Below are positions 1-8,301 of a DNA stretch of 64,000 nucleotides, in pieces. Each line of letters opens with the position of its first letter. Positions within the stretch are counted from its first letter, which is position 1. Both the position numbers and the translations under genes were made by a program. This DNA is from Actinoallomurus purpureus (GTDB taxonomy: Bacteria > Actinomycetota > Actinomycetes > Streptosporangiales > Streptosporangiaceae): assembly GCF_024055795.1 (NCBI RefSeq), contig NZ_JAMXMY010000013.1:1-64000 (forward strand), given 5' to 3'. Under the pieces are notes generated by a model. The model did not search any database and was not told where the DNA came from. It saw only the letters and a program-made list of their open reading frames with translations.

Positions 1-122
1 GCGTCGCTGCCGGGCCCCCCCCCCCCCTCGACTCGGCGCATATTCCCGTCTTACCTGACCGCCGCCTCACGGTTCGAGGATGAGCTTGCCGACCGTGCGG
101 TGGGGCCCGGAGAGGAGAGCCC

Positions 123-1007
123 ATGGCCGGCAACACCGGCGTGGAAGAAGGCGTCGGACGGACCGCCCTCATGGTCGCCGCGGCGCGGGCGATCGAGACC
201 CACCGCCACGACGCCCTGGCGCGGGACGTCTACGCCGAGCACTTCGTGCGCGCGGCACGGGCGTCCACGGCCTGGCCGGTGCGCCTCCAGCAGGTTCCAG
301 ACGGCGACGCCGATCCGTTTTGGGGCCGGTTCGCGCGCTACTTCGGCCTGCGGACAAGGGTCCTCGACGACTTCCTCCTACAGCAGGTGCGCGCGGGGAT
401 CCGGCAGGTCGTACTCCTCGGAGCCGGCCTGGACACGCGGGCGTACCGGCTCGACTGGCCGCCCGGCTGCACGATCTTTGAAATCGACCAGGAGGACGTC
501 CTCGCGTTCAAGGACCGCGTGCTCGACGGGCTGCCTGCCGTGCCGAAGGCCGAGCGCATCACGATCGGGGGCGATCTGCGCTTCGAATGGGCCAGCGAGC
601 TGACCCACGCGGGCTTCGACCCGGCCGCACCGACCGCCTGGCTCGCCGAGGGGCTGCTGCTCTACCTTCCCCATGCCGCCGAACGCGCCCTCATCGAGAC
701 GGTGAACGGGCTGAGCGCGGCGGGGAGCGCTCTGGCCTACGAGGTCAAGATCGGTACGGAGTCGGCGGCCGTCCGCGAAAGCCCGATCTACTCGGCGGCC
801 AGGCGACGGATCGGTGTCGACCTTCTCGCCCTGTTCGGCGGGGAGCCGAGGCCCGACTCCGCCGGGGACCTGGCCGCCAGGGGCTGGTCCACGTCGGTCC
901 ACACCGCGTTCGAATTCACCCGCCGCCACGGGCGCGGTCCCCACCCCGAGCCCGAGCGGCCCGACGCGCTGGCCGCCAACCGGTGGGTGTTCGCAAGCAG
1001 GCCCTGA
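123..1007 (+). CDS. Class I SAM-dependent methyltransferase, TIGR00027/PF04072-like
   Basis: A 294-residue protein resembling the leucine-carboxyl-methyltransferase-like SAM methyltransferases that are abundant in actinobacteria. The SAM-binding motif I is LLGAGLDTRAYRL at about residues 98-110, followed by the acidic ribose-binding strand FEID at 119-122. A conserved WLAEGLLLYLP stretch lies in the middle of the protein, and the length matches the family. A purine-rich GGAGAGGAG just upstream of ATG 123 supports this start. The methyl acceptor cannot be read from sequence; most members of this family are uncharacterised. It is not in an obvious operon. Confidence 0.85.
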   Translation: MAGNTGVEEGVGRTALMVAAARAIETHRHDALARDVYAEHFVRAARASTAWPVRLQQVPDGDADPFWGRFARYFGLRTRVLDDFLLQQVRAGIRQVVLLGAGLDTRAYRLDWPPGCTIFEIDQEDVLAFKDRVLDGLPAVPKAERITIGGDLRFEWASELTHAGFDPAAPTAWLAEGLLLYLPHAAERALIETVNGLSAAGSALAYEVKIGTESAAVRESPIYSAARRRIGVDLLALFGGEPRPDSAGDLAARGWSTSVHTAFEFTRRHGRGPHPEPERPDALAANRWVFASRP

Positions 1008-1181
1008 CCGTGACCCGGCCGCAGGACGGGCGCGGACATGACATTCCACCAGTGCCCCGCCCCCCGATGCCGACGGCTGGCAACGTCTTTTGACCGGGAC
1101 CAGCGAACAAGCCATACGCGAGCCCGATCCGCGTTACCGTCGCGACCTCACCAGTCCCACAAGATGCCCAGGGATCACACC

Positions 1182-1499
1182 ATGGACCTGCTGACCCACG
1201 GAGCCTCACTGGCCGATCTCCAGGACTACGTCGCGAAGATGGAAGTCGAGCGCGGCCTGGATCACCTCGCCGTCGACTCTCAATGCCTCAAGCTCGGTGA
1301 AGAGGTCGGCGAACTGTTCCGCGCGGTGCGCAAAGCCAACGGCGATCCCGCAGACCCGCACGGCCGCGTCGTGGACATCGGCGAGGAACGCGCCAATGTC
1401 CTGATCCTGGTGGCCTCCATCGCCAACCGGAAGGGAATCGACCTCGAAGCGGCGTTCCGCGCCAAAGAGGCCAAGAACAACTACCGCACCTGGATCTGA
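1182..1499 (+). CDS. MazG-like nucleotide pyrophosphohydrolase domain protein
   Basis: A 105-residue single-domain, all-alpha MazG-like protein. The EExxE helix is seen as E40-E41-x-x-E44. The second metal-binding helix, normally ExxD, reads E69-R-A-N72, so the usual Asp is Asn. The conserved tail pattern around residues 84-104 (ANRKGIDLEAAFRAK and NNYRTW) fits the family. Members hydrolyse NTPs or dNTPs to NMP plus PPi; with Asn at a metal ligand, activity here is uncertain. ATG 1182 was chosen because homology begins there; ATG 1164 and upstream in-frame starts add unrelated residues. Confidence 0.75.
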   Translation: MDLLTHGASLADLQDYVAKMEVERGLDHLAVDSQCLKLGEEVGELFRAVRKANGDPADPHGRVVDIGEERANVLILVASIANRKGIDLEAAFRAKEAKNNYRTWI

Positions 1500-1670
1500 C
1501 GCATCACTACCAGCGGCCCGATGTCCCAGGCCGGGCCACCCGGTGGGTCCTGCCGATGGTCCTGGGCTAGCGATTCGTAGATCAAGCGCCGAGGCCGAGG
1601 CGGCCTGCTTCGACTTCTGATCAGCAGATGTCGGCCGTCGGGGTCCTGTGGACGCGGCTAAGGTACGGAA

Positions 1671-1700
1671 AAGGGGCCACCGGCGAGCACCGGGGCCCTT
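1671..1700. terminator. Hairpin, probable terminator
   Basis: A GC-rich stem with AAGGG/CCCTT at its base, an internal CC/GG step with bulges, and a CCGG/CCGG top around loop CGAGCA. It lies in the 358-bp gap between the MazG-like gene and the convergent XRE gene and is followed by CTTCCTT rather than a clean T-run. Nothing else coding is visible in 1500-1857. Confidence 0.5.
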
Positions 1701-1857
1701 CTTCCTTGTTGGGGCTGCTACTCCTCGTTGGAGCGCACGGTCAGCTCAGCGACTTCAACGCAGGATGAGCCATTCTGGCTTCTGATGCTCTTTCGCCAGG
1801 CTGCATCGGACAGATCTTGGGGCGTTGGCATCGGTACGGTCTTCCTATCTCGTCACC

Positions 1858-2703
1858 TCACCGTTTGGTGAGTATGTCCAGCGTATTCGCCGGACTGGCG
1901 GCAGCGCCGACAAGATTCAGGAACGCGGCGTGGTACCGCTTCACCTCGGACGATTCCTCGATGAACATCTCGCCGGCGACCAGGTCGACGAAGACCGCGT
2001 CAAGGTCGCCGGGCTCGGGGAACTGCAGGATGTTGAACGATCCGGACATGCCCGCATGGGACCCGGCGCCGAACGGGACCACCTGAACGGTGACGCTCGG
2101 GAGTCCGGCAACCTGTCGCAGGTGCTCGAACTGGGCGCGCATCACCTCGGGGCCGCCGACCTCCCGATGCAGCACGGCCTCGTCGAGCACGGCGATGACC
2201 TCGAGTACCGGATCCTCGTACAGGGCCTGCTGTCGTCGCATCCGGACGTCGACGCGGGCCTGGACCTGCTCGTCGGACAGCTTTGTCGTGCCGCCGCCGA
2301 TGACGGCGCGGGCGTAGTCCTCGGTCTGCAGCAGGCCCGGGACGGTGAGCGGCTCGAAGACCAGCACGCTCGATGCCTCGGCTTCGAGACCGATGAAAGC
2401 GGTCGTCGCCTCGGGCAGCATCTTGTCGTACGGGTCCCACCATCCGCGCTTGCGGCCATCGCGGGCGAGCTGCACCAGGTAGCCGCGCTGGGCCTCGTCG
2501 ACGCCGTACACCTCGCACAGGTCCCGAATGTCGCGCGGGTCGGGTCGCTTGCCCTCGTTCCGCTCCATGCGGGTCAACTTGCTCGGCGCCCACTCCAGCC
2601 GGGCAGCGACCTCGGCGCTCTTCAGGCCGGCTTGTTCGCGCAGGCTGCGAAGCTGCTGCGCGAGACGACGGCGGCGCAGGGTCGGGCTTTCCCGCGTTGG
2701 CAT
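1858..2703 (-). CDS. XRE-family regulator with DUF5753 (WhiJ-like)
   Basis: A 281-residue protein with an N-terminal Cro/C1-type helix-turn-helix at about residues 14-70 (LRSLREQAGLKSAEVAARL) and a C-terminal DUF5753 sensor-like domain marked by VPGLLQTEDYARA. This architecture is characteristic of actinomycete regulators such as WhiJ, which usually sit beside an anti-sigma-type ATPase and a small acidic protein, as here. The start at 2703 is preceded by GGAG at SD distance; the longer reading to 2766 adds non-homologous residues. It is divergent from the ATPase gene at 2911. The ligand or partner is unknown. Confidence 0.9.
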   Translation of the reverse strand: MPTRESPTLRRRRLAQQLRSLREQAGLKSAEVAARLEWAPSKLTRMERNEGKRPDPRDIRDLCEVYGVDEAQRGYLVQLARDGRKRGWWDPYDKMLPEATTAFIGLEAEASSVLVFEPLTVPGLLQTEDYARAVIGGGTTKLSDEQVQARVDVRMRRQQALYEDPVLEVIAVLDEAVLHREVGGPEVMRAQFEHLRQVAGLPSVTVQVVPFGAGSHAGMSGSFNILQFPEPGDLDAVFVDLVAGEMFIEESSEVKRYHAAFLNLVGAAASPANTLDILTKR

Positions 2704-2803
2704 TGGCGTCTCCGTATCGGAGTGGCTCGGTGAGGTGATGGTAATGCACTCCGTAATCACGTTCATGGAAACCCGACATTCGTCACTATAGCCGCGCGAC
2801 CCA

Positions 2804-2825
2804 ATTTAGGTCTTGCGATTTAGGT
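2804..2825. promoter_or_regulatory. Direct repeat ATTTAGGT x2 in the divergent promoter region
   Basis: ATTTAGGT occurs at 2804-2811 and 2818-2825 (14-bp period) between the XRE regulator and the ATPase gene. The AT-rich pair stands out from its GC-rich surroundings and is a candidate operator for the adjacent XRE protein. That function is inferred from position only. Confidence 0.35.
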
Positions 2826-2910
2826 ATGCCGCGAGCATGATAAGCGCCGTACCTAGCCGCCAAGCTCGGCCGTGCCAGCCGGGCACCCCTACCTGGGGAG
2901 TTGATCCCCC

Positions 2911-3435
2911 GTGCCATCTGACCCAGAGGTCGCGGACTGCACCGCATCCCCCACCGTGGTCTGGCCTCTGCCTGCCACCGACCGCCGACCGTCCTTCATC
3001 GCGCTCCGTGCCATCCCTGAGTCCGTCGTCCGGGGCCGCCGATTCGCCAGCGACGTCGTCTCCGGGCACACCCTCGACGACGATCACGCCTACATGATCC
3101 GGCTCCTGGTCTCCGAGCTGCTGACGAACGCCCTGAACGCGGCCAGCGCCCTCCGTAAGTGGCCGTACGACGCATGGCCGCTGCGCCTGGACGTCGCTGC
3201 CTGCAACCGGTGGACGTACCTGGCGGTCACCGATCCCGACCACCGGCCGCTTCCCGCCTCTTTCGTCAGCGGTCTGGAGGCTGAGCATGGGCGAGGCCTA
3301 GCCATCGTCGACCAGGTCGCCGTCGTGCGCTGGATCACCTACGCCGGGCATAGCAAGACCGTGCACGTCGTCATCGCCGCGCCTGGCGTCACCATGACGG
3401 CCGCCGAGCTGAAGCAGATCGGGGCACCGGCTTGA
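2911..3435 (+). CDS. ATP-binding protein, anti-sigma/RsbW-like HATPase_c
   Basis: A 174-residue protein with a single GHKL-type ATPase domain. The N-box is visible as SELLTNALNAA at about residues 68-78 and a G-box-like GRGLAIVDQVA occurs near residue 126. Such small stand-alone ATPases are the usual partners of DUF5753 regulators in actinomycetes and resemble anti-sigma kinases, but a specific partner cannot be named. GTG 2911 is taken as start. The stop overlaps the TTG start of the next small gene (TTGA), suggesting translational coupling. Confidence 0.8.
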   Translation: MPSDPEVADCTASPTVVWPLPATDRRPSFIALRAIPESVVRGRRFASDVVSGHTLDDDHAYMIRLLVSELLTNALNAASALRKWPYDAWPLRLDVAACNRWTYLAVTDPDHRPLPASFVSGLEAEHGRGLAIVDQVAVVRWITYAGHSKTVHVVIAAPGVTMTAAELKQIGAPA

Positions 3436-3596
3436 GCATCGCGAGTGAGTGTCGGAAGCTGGTGGACGCGCTTACCGACCCAACGGTCGGCAGCCTCACT
3501 CCCGAGCAGGAGTTCGCTGAGCCGGCAAACCTGATCGCCCGCTACCCGCGCGAGGCGCGGCGGCTTCCCGACTGGCAGGAGCGCGCCAACCGATAG
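3432..3596 (+). CDS. Small acidic hypothetical protein, coupled to the ATPase gene
   Basis: A 54-residue open frame beginning with TTG 3432, which overlaps the ATPase stop codon in a TTGA arrangement. It reads SIASECRKLVDALTD at the N-terminus and contains TPEQEFAEPANLIARYP. Codon third positions are GC-rich as in its neighbours. I do not recognise a family. Small proteins often follow XRE-DUF5753/ATPase pairs, so it may be a third component; that is inference. Confidence 0.5.
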   Translation: MSIASECRKLVDALTDPTVGSLTPEQEFAEPANLIARYPREARRLPDWQERANR

Positions 3597-3714
3597 ACGT
3601 GGGAGCGTCCCGGTGTTTGGCCACGGAGAATCCGACTCGACCACCGGATCGACGGGGCGCTCCCACTCAGACGCCCCGGCAGCCATCGACCGCTGCGCAT
3701 GCCGGGAAACGAAC

Positions 3715-3759
3715 GGCCGCCGGGCGCGGGGCATCTGGAGGGATTCCCGCCCGGCGGCC
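3715..3759. terminator. 12-bp-stem hairpin between convergent genes
   Basis: Perfect inverted repeat GGCCGCCGGGCG (3715-3726) and CGCCCGGCGGCC (3748-3759) with a 21-nt loop. It sits between the small ORF ending at 3596 and the Nudix gene ending at 3863, so it could serve both strands. There is no T-run. Confidence 0.5.
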
Positions 3760-3862
3760 TCTGAACGCCACGGCCCCAGGCTGCAGACGCGGGTGCCCGG
3801 GGGCATCGCCCTACATCTCCAGCTCCGGGTCACGCCGCGGGCAGCCCGGGACCCGACATCTC

Positions 3863-4309
3863 CTACCTGGAGGCCACGCGTTGGCGCCGATACCAGTCCG
3901 CGATGGAGTGCTTGTAGCCGTCTGGCATGTTCAGCGTAGGCACCTCAGCGTCGGTGAACAGGCCGAGCTCCTTGTGCTCATGGCTCAGCACCGGCGGTCG
4001 GTCAGTGTCGAGTCGGCACCCGTAGGTCACGATCAGGACGTCCACGCCCTCGGTGATGTGGTACACCCACGAGTCCAGGATCGTCTGGACCGTCACCGGC
4101 CAGGACGCCTCCTCTTCGATCTCCCGCGCCACACACACGGCCGGGTCCTCACCCAGCTCGAGCTTGCCGCCGGGCAGCTCCCACTCGTTCCGCTCGTTCC
4201 GCAGCAGCAGCACCCGGTCCTTGCGATCGAGCACGACGCCCTTGACCGAGACCGGGAACCGGTACGCCGCGTTGTCCGTCGCGGCCGCCGCCGCCGCCAT
4301 CTCTCCCAT
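3863..4309 (-). CDS. Nudix hydrolase
   Basis: About 148 residues. The Nudix box is nearly complete: G-x5-E-x7-REUxEE is seen as GGKLELGE followed seven residues later by REIEEEASW; the usual Gly near the box end is Ser. Nudix enzymes hydrolyse nucleoside diphosphates linked to a further moiety, and the substrate here is unknown. ATG 4309 is chosen because the domain begins about 15 residues later; a run of Ala follows. An in-frame ATG at 4300 is also possible. An extension to 4618 has no homology and lower coding character. Confidence 0.8.
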   Translation of the reverse strand: MGEMAAAAAATDNAAYRFPVSVKGVVLDRKDRVLLLRNERNEWELPGGKLELGEDPAVCVAREIEEEASWPVTVQTILDSWVYHITEGVDVLIVTYGCRLDTDRPPVLSHEHKELGLFTDAEVPTLNMPDGYKHSIADWYRRQRVASR

Positions 4310-4643
4310 GCCTGCACCCCAACACGTCCCATCGGTGCACACCAGCCCCATCGGTAAACGCTGATCAACACGCGGAGGAATCCATGACGCCCATTGACGT
4401 ACGCGCCGAGACTGGCGCGACGCTCTGACCGAACAGCTAGCGACCCGCGGACTCGCCACGTTCACTGGGCGCTGCCGCTCGGGTTCATGACCGACAGCAC
4501 CGGTCCGCGGACAGCAAGAAGCCGCCCCGACTGCTGGCCGGCCGTAGGTGACGGTAGTGAGACGCAGAGGCGGCCGCACCGGAACTGTCGGATCCACCAG
4601 TAGCGAGATGTAACTCAAGGAAAGCTGCCTCCAGTCGCAAGCA
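4310..4643. other. Non-coding stretch upstream of the Nudix gene
   Basis: No reading frame with recognisable homology or coherent codon use is visible. It presumably carries the Nudix promoter, but no confident -10/-35 pair was found. Confidence 0.4.
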
Positions 4644-4815
4644 GGGCGATTTCAAAGTCGGCGTTGGCTCTCGTGGTTGTTGCGTTATGTGATCAGCAAG
4701 ATGGTTCGGAGGGGGTCGCCCCAAACACGCGACCTTGAAATCGCCCTGGGAGGGTGCGGTCTGATGGGGAAAATTTCAGACGATCATTCCGAAACACGCA
4801 CCCTCGAAATCGCCC
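4644..4815. repeat. Three copies of a GAAATCGCCC-containing repeat
   Basis: Two direct copies of a 24-bp element starting AAACACGC and ending GAAATCGCCC lie at 4723-4746 and 4792-4815, matching at 21 of 24 positions. A partial copy in inverted orientation (GGGCGATTTCAAAGTC) lies at 4644-4659. The interval between the direct copies includes GGGGAAAATTTCAGA. No gene is recognised here. The origin (mobile miniature element, operator cluster or structured RNA) is not known. Confidence 0.6.
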
Positions 4816-4837
4816 CGGGGGGATCCGTGTGTTTCCA

Positions 4838-4881
4838 CGCCGTCCACTGAGACGAGAAAATTTTCGTCTCAGTGGACGGCG
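4838..4881. repeat. 18-bp perfect inverted repeat
   Basis: The arms at 4838-4855 and 4864-4881 are perfectly complementary over 18 bp, with loop GAAAATTT. The sequence reads CGCCGTCCACTGAGACGA in the left arm. It lies directly after the repeat cluster and is not followed by a T-tract. The remaining 4882-5285 shows no convincing gene; the strong SD-like GAAAGGTG just before 5286 belongs to the next gene. Confidence 0.75.
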
Positions 4882-5285
4882 GCTGAGGCGGTTACGTGCC
4901 GCCGGTGCCCATTACATGGGCATTTATCACGCTAGGCCAGGGCGATAGCGGGCGGTGTCGGCGCGGGTGTGCGCAGCGTCGGCGGTGACCGGCACCCCCC
5001 GGCGGGCGTCCCCCACTCGGCGCGCCGAACCGCTGCCCGGCCGGATCTCGGCGGGCGCCCGGCAACCGCGACAGCTCCTGCGGCGGATCGGCTGCCTACC
5101 GGTCACGCAACGCAGTCGCACTCAATTCGCAAGCGCGGTGTTCCCGCAGGCAGTGGCCATGGCCCGGAACGGTAACCGGTGGCCGCTAGGCGCCGACACC
5201 ATTCGCGTGCAACGGCCTCCCCACCCCGGGCACCCGCCCGAGGGGGTATTTTGGCCCGACCAAAGAATCAACGAAAGGTGACCGA

Positions 5286-5522
5286 GTGAAAACACTTGCG
5301 CGCTCCGCTGCGACCCTGCTCGCCGCAGGCACCGCGGCCCTGACGATAGCGACCGCAGCGCACGCCGAGCAATGGGTCACGGTGGGCAGCGAATATGAAA
5401 CATTGTCTTCCTGCAACGCTGACGGACGTGCCTACGCCGCCAAGTACCACCCCTCGGCATGGAAGTGCAGGGCTGACACGACGCCCGGCAAGTACGGCTA
5501 CTTCCTGACCGTTTTCGAGTAA
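5286..5522 (+). CDS. Small secreted protein, one potential disulfide
   Basis: A 78-residue protein with a clear Sec signal: a Lys/Arg start, an Ala/Leu-rich core at residues 8-22 and an AHA cleavage site near residue 27. The mature part is about 51 residues, aromatic-rich, with exactly two cysteines (about C43 and C61) that could form a disulfide. The start is GTG 5286 with GAAAGGTG upstream. I recognise no family. A 10-bp-stem hairpin follows the stop, so it looks monocistronic. Confidence 0.65.
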   Translation: MKTLARSAATLLAAGTAALTIATAAHAEQWVTVGSEYETLSSCNADGRAYAAKYHPSAWKCRADTTPGKYGYFLTVFE

Positions 5523-5536
5523 GCCGCTCATCCGCT

Positions 5537-5576
5537 CCGGCAGGCTCGGACGCCATTCGCACAGGGCCTGCCGGAA
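5537..5576. terminator. 10-bp-stem hairpin after the secreted-protein gene
   Basis: TCCGGCAGGC (5537-5546) pairs perfectly with GCCTGCCGGA (5567-5576) across a 20-nt loop, 15 nt after the stop codon of the small secreted gene. No T-run follows. Confidence 0.55.
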
Positions 5577-5623
5577 CGTACCGCCACAGCTCGTTCCGCC
5601 GTGCGCCGCCGCACCAAGTAGCC

Positions 5624-5641
5624 GCACATCTACGGATGTGC
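5624..5641. other. Hairpin with a TACG tetraloop
   Basis: GCACATC/GATGTGC, a 7-bp stem closed by C(TACG)G, which in RNA is a very stable UNCG-class tetraloop. It lies between the secreted-protein gene and the end of the MocR-type gene. It may be a second terminator element or part of a transcript end. No other gene is visible in 5577-5881. Confidence 0.4.
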
Positions 5642-5881
5642 GCCGATGTCGAATCGGAGCGTGCGAGGCACCCCAGATGCCGTGCCAGCTCGGTGACCCT
5701 CGTTGTCGAAGCGGGCGTCGCGGCTGCGCACCCCCTCGTACCCGCTGTCATCGGTCATCACCACTCCACTGTGCTGCAGGCGACATGTCGTCTGCTACGC
5801 GGTAACCACCCCGGGACTTACTGTGTAAAGGCCATCGCTCGGTGAAAAACCAACTCGTGAACGAGGAAGGAAAGACTTTTG

Positions 5882-7228
5882 TCAGGGTCGCCTGGCGGCG
5901 AGGACGACCAGGTCGGCGAGTTGGCGGAGGGATTCGAGGTCGTCGGGGAGCTGGCCCGTGGCGATGCGGATGTGAGGGGCGGACGGTCGCACCTGGTAGC
6001 GGCTGCCGGGGGCGGCCGCCACTCCGTGCGCGGCCAGGGTGACGAGGGCGGCGGACTCGTCGGCGACCGGCACCCACAGCATCAGCCCGTCGCTGTTCCG
6101 CGTCACCACTCCCTGGGCCGCCAGCGCCTCGGCCATGCGTTCGCGGCGTTGCGTGTAGACCGTACGGGCGTGGTCGACGGCGGCGCGGGCGTCGGCGTCT
6201 TCGAGGAGATGGGCCAGGGCGTCCTGCAGGATGCGGCTGGTCCAGCCGGTGCCGTAGCTGCGGAGGACGCGGACCCGTTCGATGGTCTCCTCGGCGCCGC
6301 CGAGCACGGCGATGCGCAGGTCGGGTCCGTGGGACTTCGAGTATGAGCGGATCAGGACCGTTTGTCCGGGGAGGTGCTCTCCGATGCTGACGGCCGGCGT
6401 GGCCGACGCCTCGCCGAGTCCGTCGTCCTCGACCGTAAGGGTGCTGGTGGGTGCGAGCAGCGCGGCGAGCTCGGCGGCGCGTTCGCGGGTCAGGGAGTGC
6501 CCGCAGGGCGTGTGGGCGCGGGGCTGGTAGACGAACGCGGCCGGATTGGTCGCGAGGGCCTCGGCGAGGGCGGCGGGGATCGGGCCCCCCTCGTCGCAGG
6601 CGACCGGGATCACCTCGGCGCCGAGGGCCTCGAAGATGTCGAGCAGCCGTGCGCCGGTGGGGTCTTCGACGGCGATCCGGTCGCCGGGGAGGGCAGCGGT
6701 CTGGCAGGCGAGCTGGACGCCTTCGTAGCCGCCGCCGGCGACGAGCCATGCCTCCGCGGGGAACGGCCAGGTGGGTTCGACGGCGCGGCGCAGGCGCGGG
6801 GTGATGGTCTCGCGGGCGTAGTCGTTGAGGCGCTCGGCGTGCGCGGCGGCGGCGAGGGCCTTCTCCAGCGGGGGGAGCAGCGCCGGGTCGGGGGCGGCGA
6901 TCGCCAGGTCGACGGAGAGGTGGCCGCCGAAGTGGCCGATCCGTTCGTACCGGACGGGGTGGGGGACGCTGGGCGGTCCGACGACGATCGTGCCACGGCG
7001 GCGTTGGGCGCTGATGACGCGGTGCCGGCGGAGTGTCGACCACGCGTCGGCGACCGTGGCGGGGCTGACGCCGAGTTCGGTGGCGAGGCCGCGGACCGTG
7101 GGCAGGCGTGTCCCGGCGGGCACCTCTCCGCGGCGGATGAGGTCGGTCACGGCCGAGGCGATGCCCCGGGCGCTGCGGTCGCCGATGTAGTCGGCGAGCC
7201 ATCGGGCGTCCACCGAGGGCTCGGGCAT
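5882..7228 (-). CDS. MocR-type GntR regulator with aminotransferase domain
   Basis: A 448-residue fusion of an N-terminal GntR winged helix (about 15-80, with TRLPTVRGLATELGVSP) and a PLP-dependent fold-type I aminotransferase-like domain (about 100-445). The PLP-binding lysine is in SYSKSHGPDLR, and the acidic motif VEDDGLGE corresponds to the usual EDDY region. MocR proteins usually sense an amine, amino acid or PLP-linked metabolite. It is divergent from the operon starting at 7357, its likely target. The start at 7228 has GGCAGGTGG upstream; longer readings are unsupported. Confidence 0.9.
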   Translation of the reverse strand: MPEPSVDARWLADYIGDRSARGIASAVTDLIRRGEVPAGTRLPTVRGLATELGVSPATVADAWSTLRRHRVISAQRRRGTIVVGPPSVPHPVRYERIGHFGGHLSVDLAIAAPDPALLPPLEKALAAAAHAERLNDYARETITPRLRRAVEPTWPFPAEAWLVAGGGYEGVQLACQTAALPGDRIAVEDPTGARLLDIFEALGAEVIPVACDEGGPIPAALAEALATNPAAFVYQPRAHTPCGHSLTRERAAELAALLAPTSTLTVEDDGLGEASATPAVSIGEHLPGQTVLIRSYSKSHGPDLRIAVLGGAEETIERVRVLRSYGTGWTSRILQDALAHLLEDADARAAVDHARTVYTQRRERMAEALAAQGVVTRNSDGLMLWVPVADESAALVTLAAHGVAAAPGSRYQVRPSAPHIRIATGQLPDDLESLRQLADLVVLAARRP

Positions 7229-7356
7229 GGTCCACCTGCCGTTCTGTCGATTTCGCGGTGGTAAATCTTTGTGCAGTAACAAAATGAGTATTGTACTTGC
7301 TTCTTGCTGAACATATCGTCGGTCGCCATCGAGGGATGTCGATTGAATGGAGCGAT
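7229..7356. promoter_or_regulatory. Divergent promoter region of the MocR gene and nitrilase/ABC operon
   Basis: A short AT-rich stretch (AGTAACAAAATGAGTATTGTACTT around 7276) lies in otherwise GC-rich sequence. It contains GTAACAA and TTGTAC as imperfect inverted halves. This is where the MocR-type regulator would be expected to bind both promoters. Confidence 0.35.
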
Positions 7357-8301
7357 GTGTCGGTTCCACGGATTCGCCTGGCCCTGCGCGACTGGGATCA
7401 CCTGGTCCCGCTCGTGACCGGCCGGGTACGCCCACGGGACTTCGAGCTGGAGGTGGAGTCCCGGCCGGTGACGCCGGACGTGCTCGATGAGCCGGAGCTG
7501 GACGGCGGCGAGACCTCCTTCAGCCGCTATGCGCTGGGGCGTGGCCGCGGCGACGACCGGTTGGTCGGGCTTCCGGTGTTCGTCATGCGCGGGTTCCGGC
7601 AACGGTGCGTCCTCGTCCGGCGTGACAGCGACCTGGCGTCGCCGAAGGACCTGGCCGACGCGCGGATCGGGCTGACGGGCTGGCCGGACTCGGGCAACAC
7701 GTGGACCCGGGCGCTGTTGCGCGCGGCCGGGGTGGACCTGGACGGCATCGCCTGGACGGTCGGGCCGCTGGTGGCGGGGGAGACGGGTAAGGACAGGGTG
7801 GGGCCGCGGCCGCTGCCGTCCAATGTCACGGTGGCGGCGGAGGGCGAGTCCCTGGTTGAGGGACTGGCGGCCGGGCGGTTCGACGCGGTATTCACGCCGT
7901 TCATGCCGGATGAGCTGTTCACCGCGGACAGCCGGTTCCGCCACCTGTACGAGGACCATCGCGGCGCCGAGATGGACTACTTCCAGGCGACCGGGTTCGT
8001 GCCGGGGATCCACCTTCTCGCGGTCAAGCGCGCGGTGGTCGACCGGTACCCATGGCTGCCGGCGGCCTTGGAGGAGGTCTTCGAGGAGTCCAAACGCGTC
8101 TGGGTGGCGCGGCGGCGGCAGCTGGCCGACACCACGCCGTGGCTGCTGGCGGAGCTGGAGGCGAGCGCGGAGGTCTTCGGGCCGGACTGGATGCCGTACG
8201 GGACGGCCGCCAACGCCGCGATGACCGCGGCCTTCTGTGAGGAGCTTCACGTGCAGGGCATCGCCCCGCACCCGATCGACGCCGAGGAGATGTTCGCATG
8301 A
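7357..8301 (+). CDS. Periplasmic-binding-fold protein, 4,5-dihydroxyphthalate decarboxylase-like
   Basis: About 314 residues resembling the PBP-II-fold family that includes 4,5-dihydroxyphthalate decarboxylase and related ABC-binding-like proteins. Visible patterns include RLALRDWDHLVPLVTGRV at the N-terminus, a SFSRYALGR segment and RIGLTGWPDSGNTWTRALL. There is no signal peptide or lipobox, so it is probably cytosolic. GTG 7357 has GGAG four bases upstream; ATG 7336 is an alternative but its purine run abuts the codon. It is the first gene of an operon with a nitrilase and an ABC importer, suggesting a catabolic or sensing role for the imported compound. Confidence 0.7.
   Translation: MSVPRIRLALRDWDHLVPLVTGRVRPRDFELEVESRPVTPDVLDEPELDGGETSFSRYALGRGRGDDRLVGLPVFVMRGFRQRCVLVRRDSDLASPKDLADARIGLTGWPDSGNTWTRALLRAAGVDLDGIAWTVGPLVAGETGKDRVGPRPLPSNVTVAAEGESLVEGLAAGRFDAVFTPFMPDELFTADSRFRHLYEDHRGAEMDYFQATGFVPGIHLLAVKRAVVDRYPWLPAALEEVFEESKRVWVARRRQLADTTPWLLAELEASAEVFGPDWMPYGTAANAAMTAAFCEELHVQGIAPHPIDAEEMFA

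Noticed and set aside
12-27. GGG followed by a run of 13 C at the window start
   Set aside because: Resembles a polylinker or homopolymer artefact, but the flanks do not match a vector I can confirm; too short to interpret.
66-103. Leftward VGKLILEP-stop, like the C-terminus of a zinc-type alcohol dehydrogenase
   Set aside because: Only about 11 residues; it fits the pattern of leftover gene ends but cannot be supported by itself.
3613-3939. 108-residue rightward ORF
   Set aside because: Overlaps the terminator hairpin and the Nudix gene end; Arg/Ser-rich composition typical of a shadow frame.
4644-4815. Repeat cluster considered as a CRISPR array
   Set aside because: Only two direct copies with a 69-bp period and one inverted copy; no regular spacers and no dyad like known repeats.
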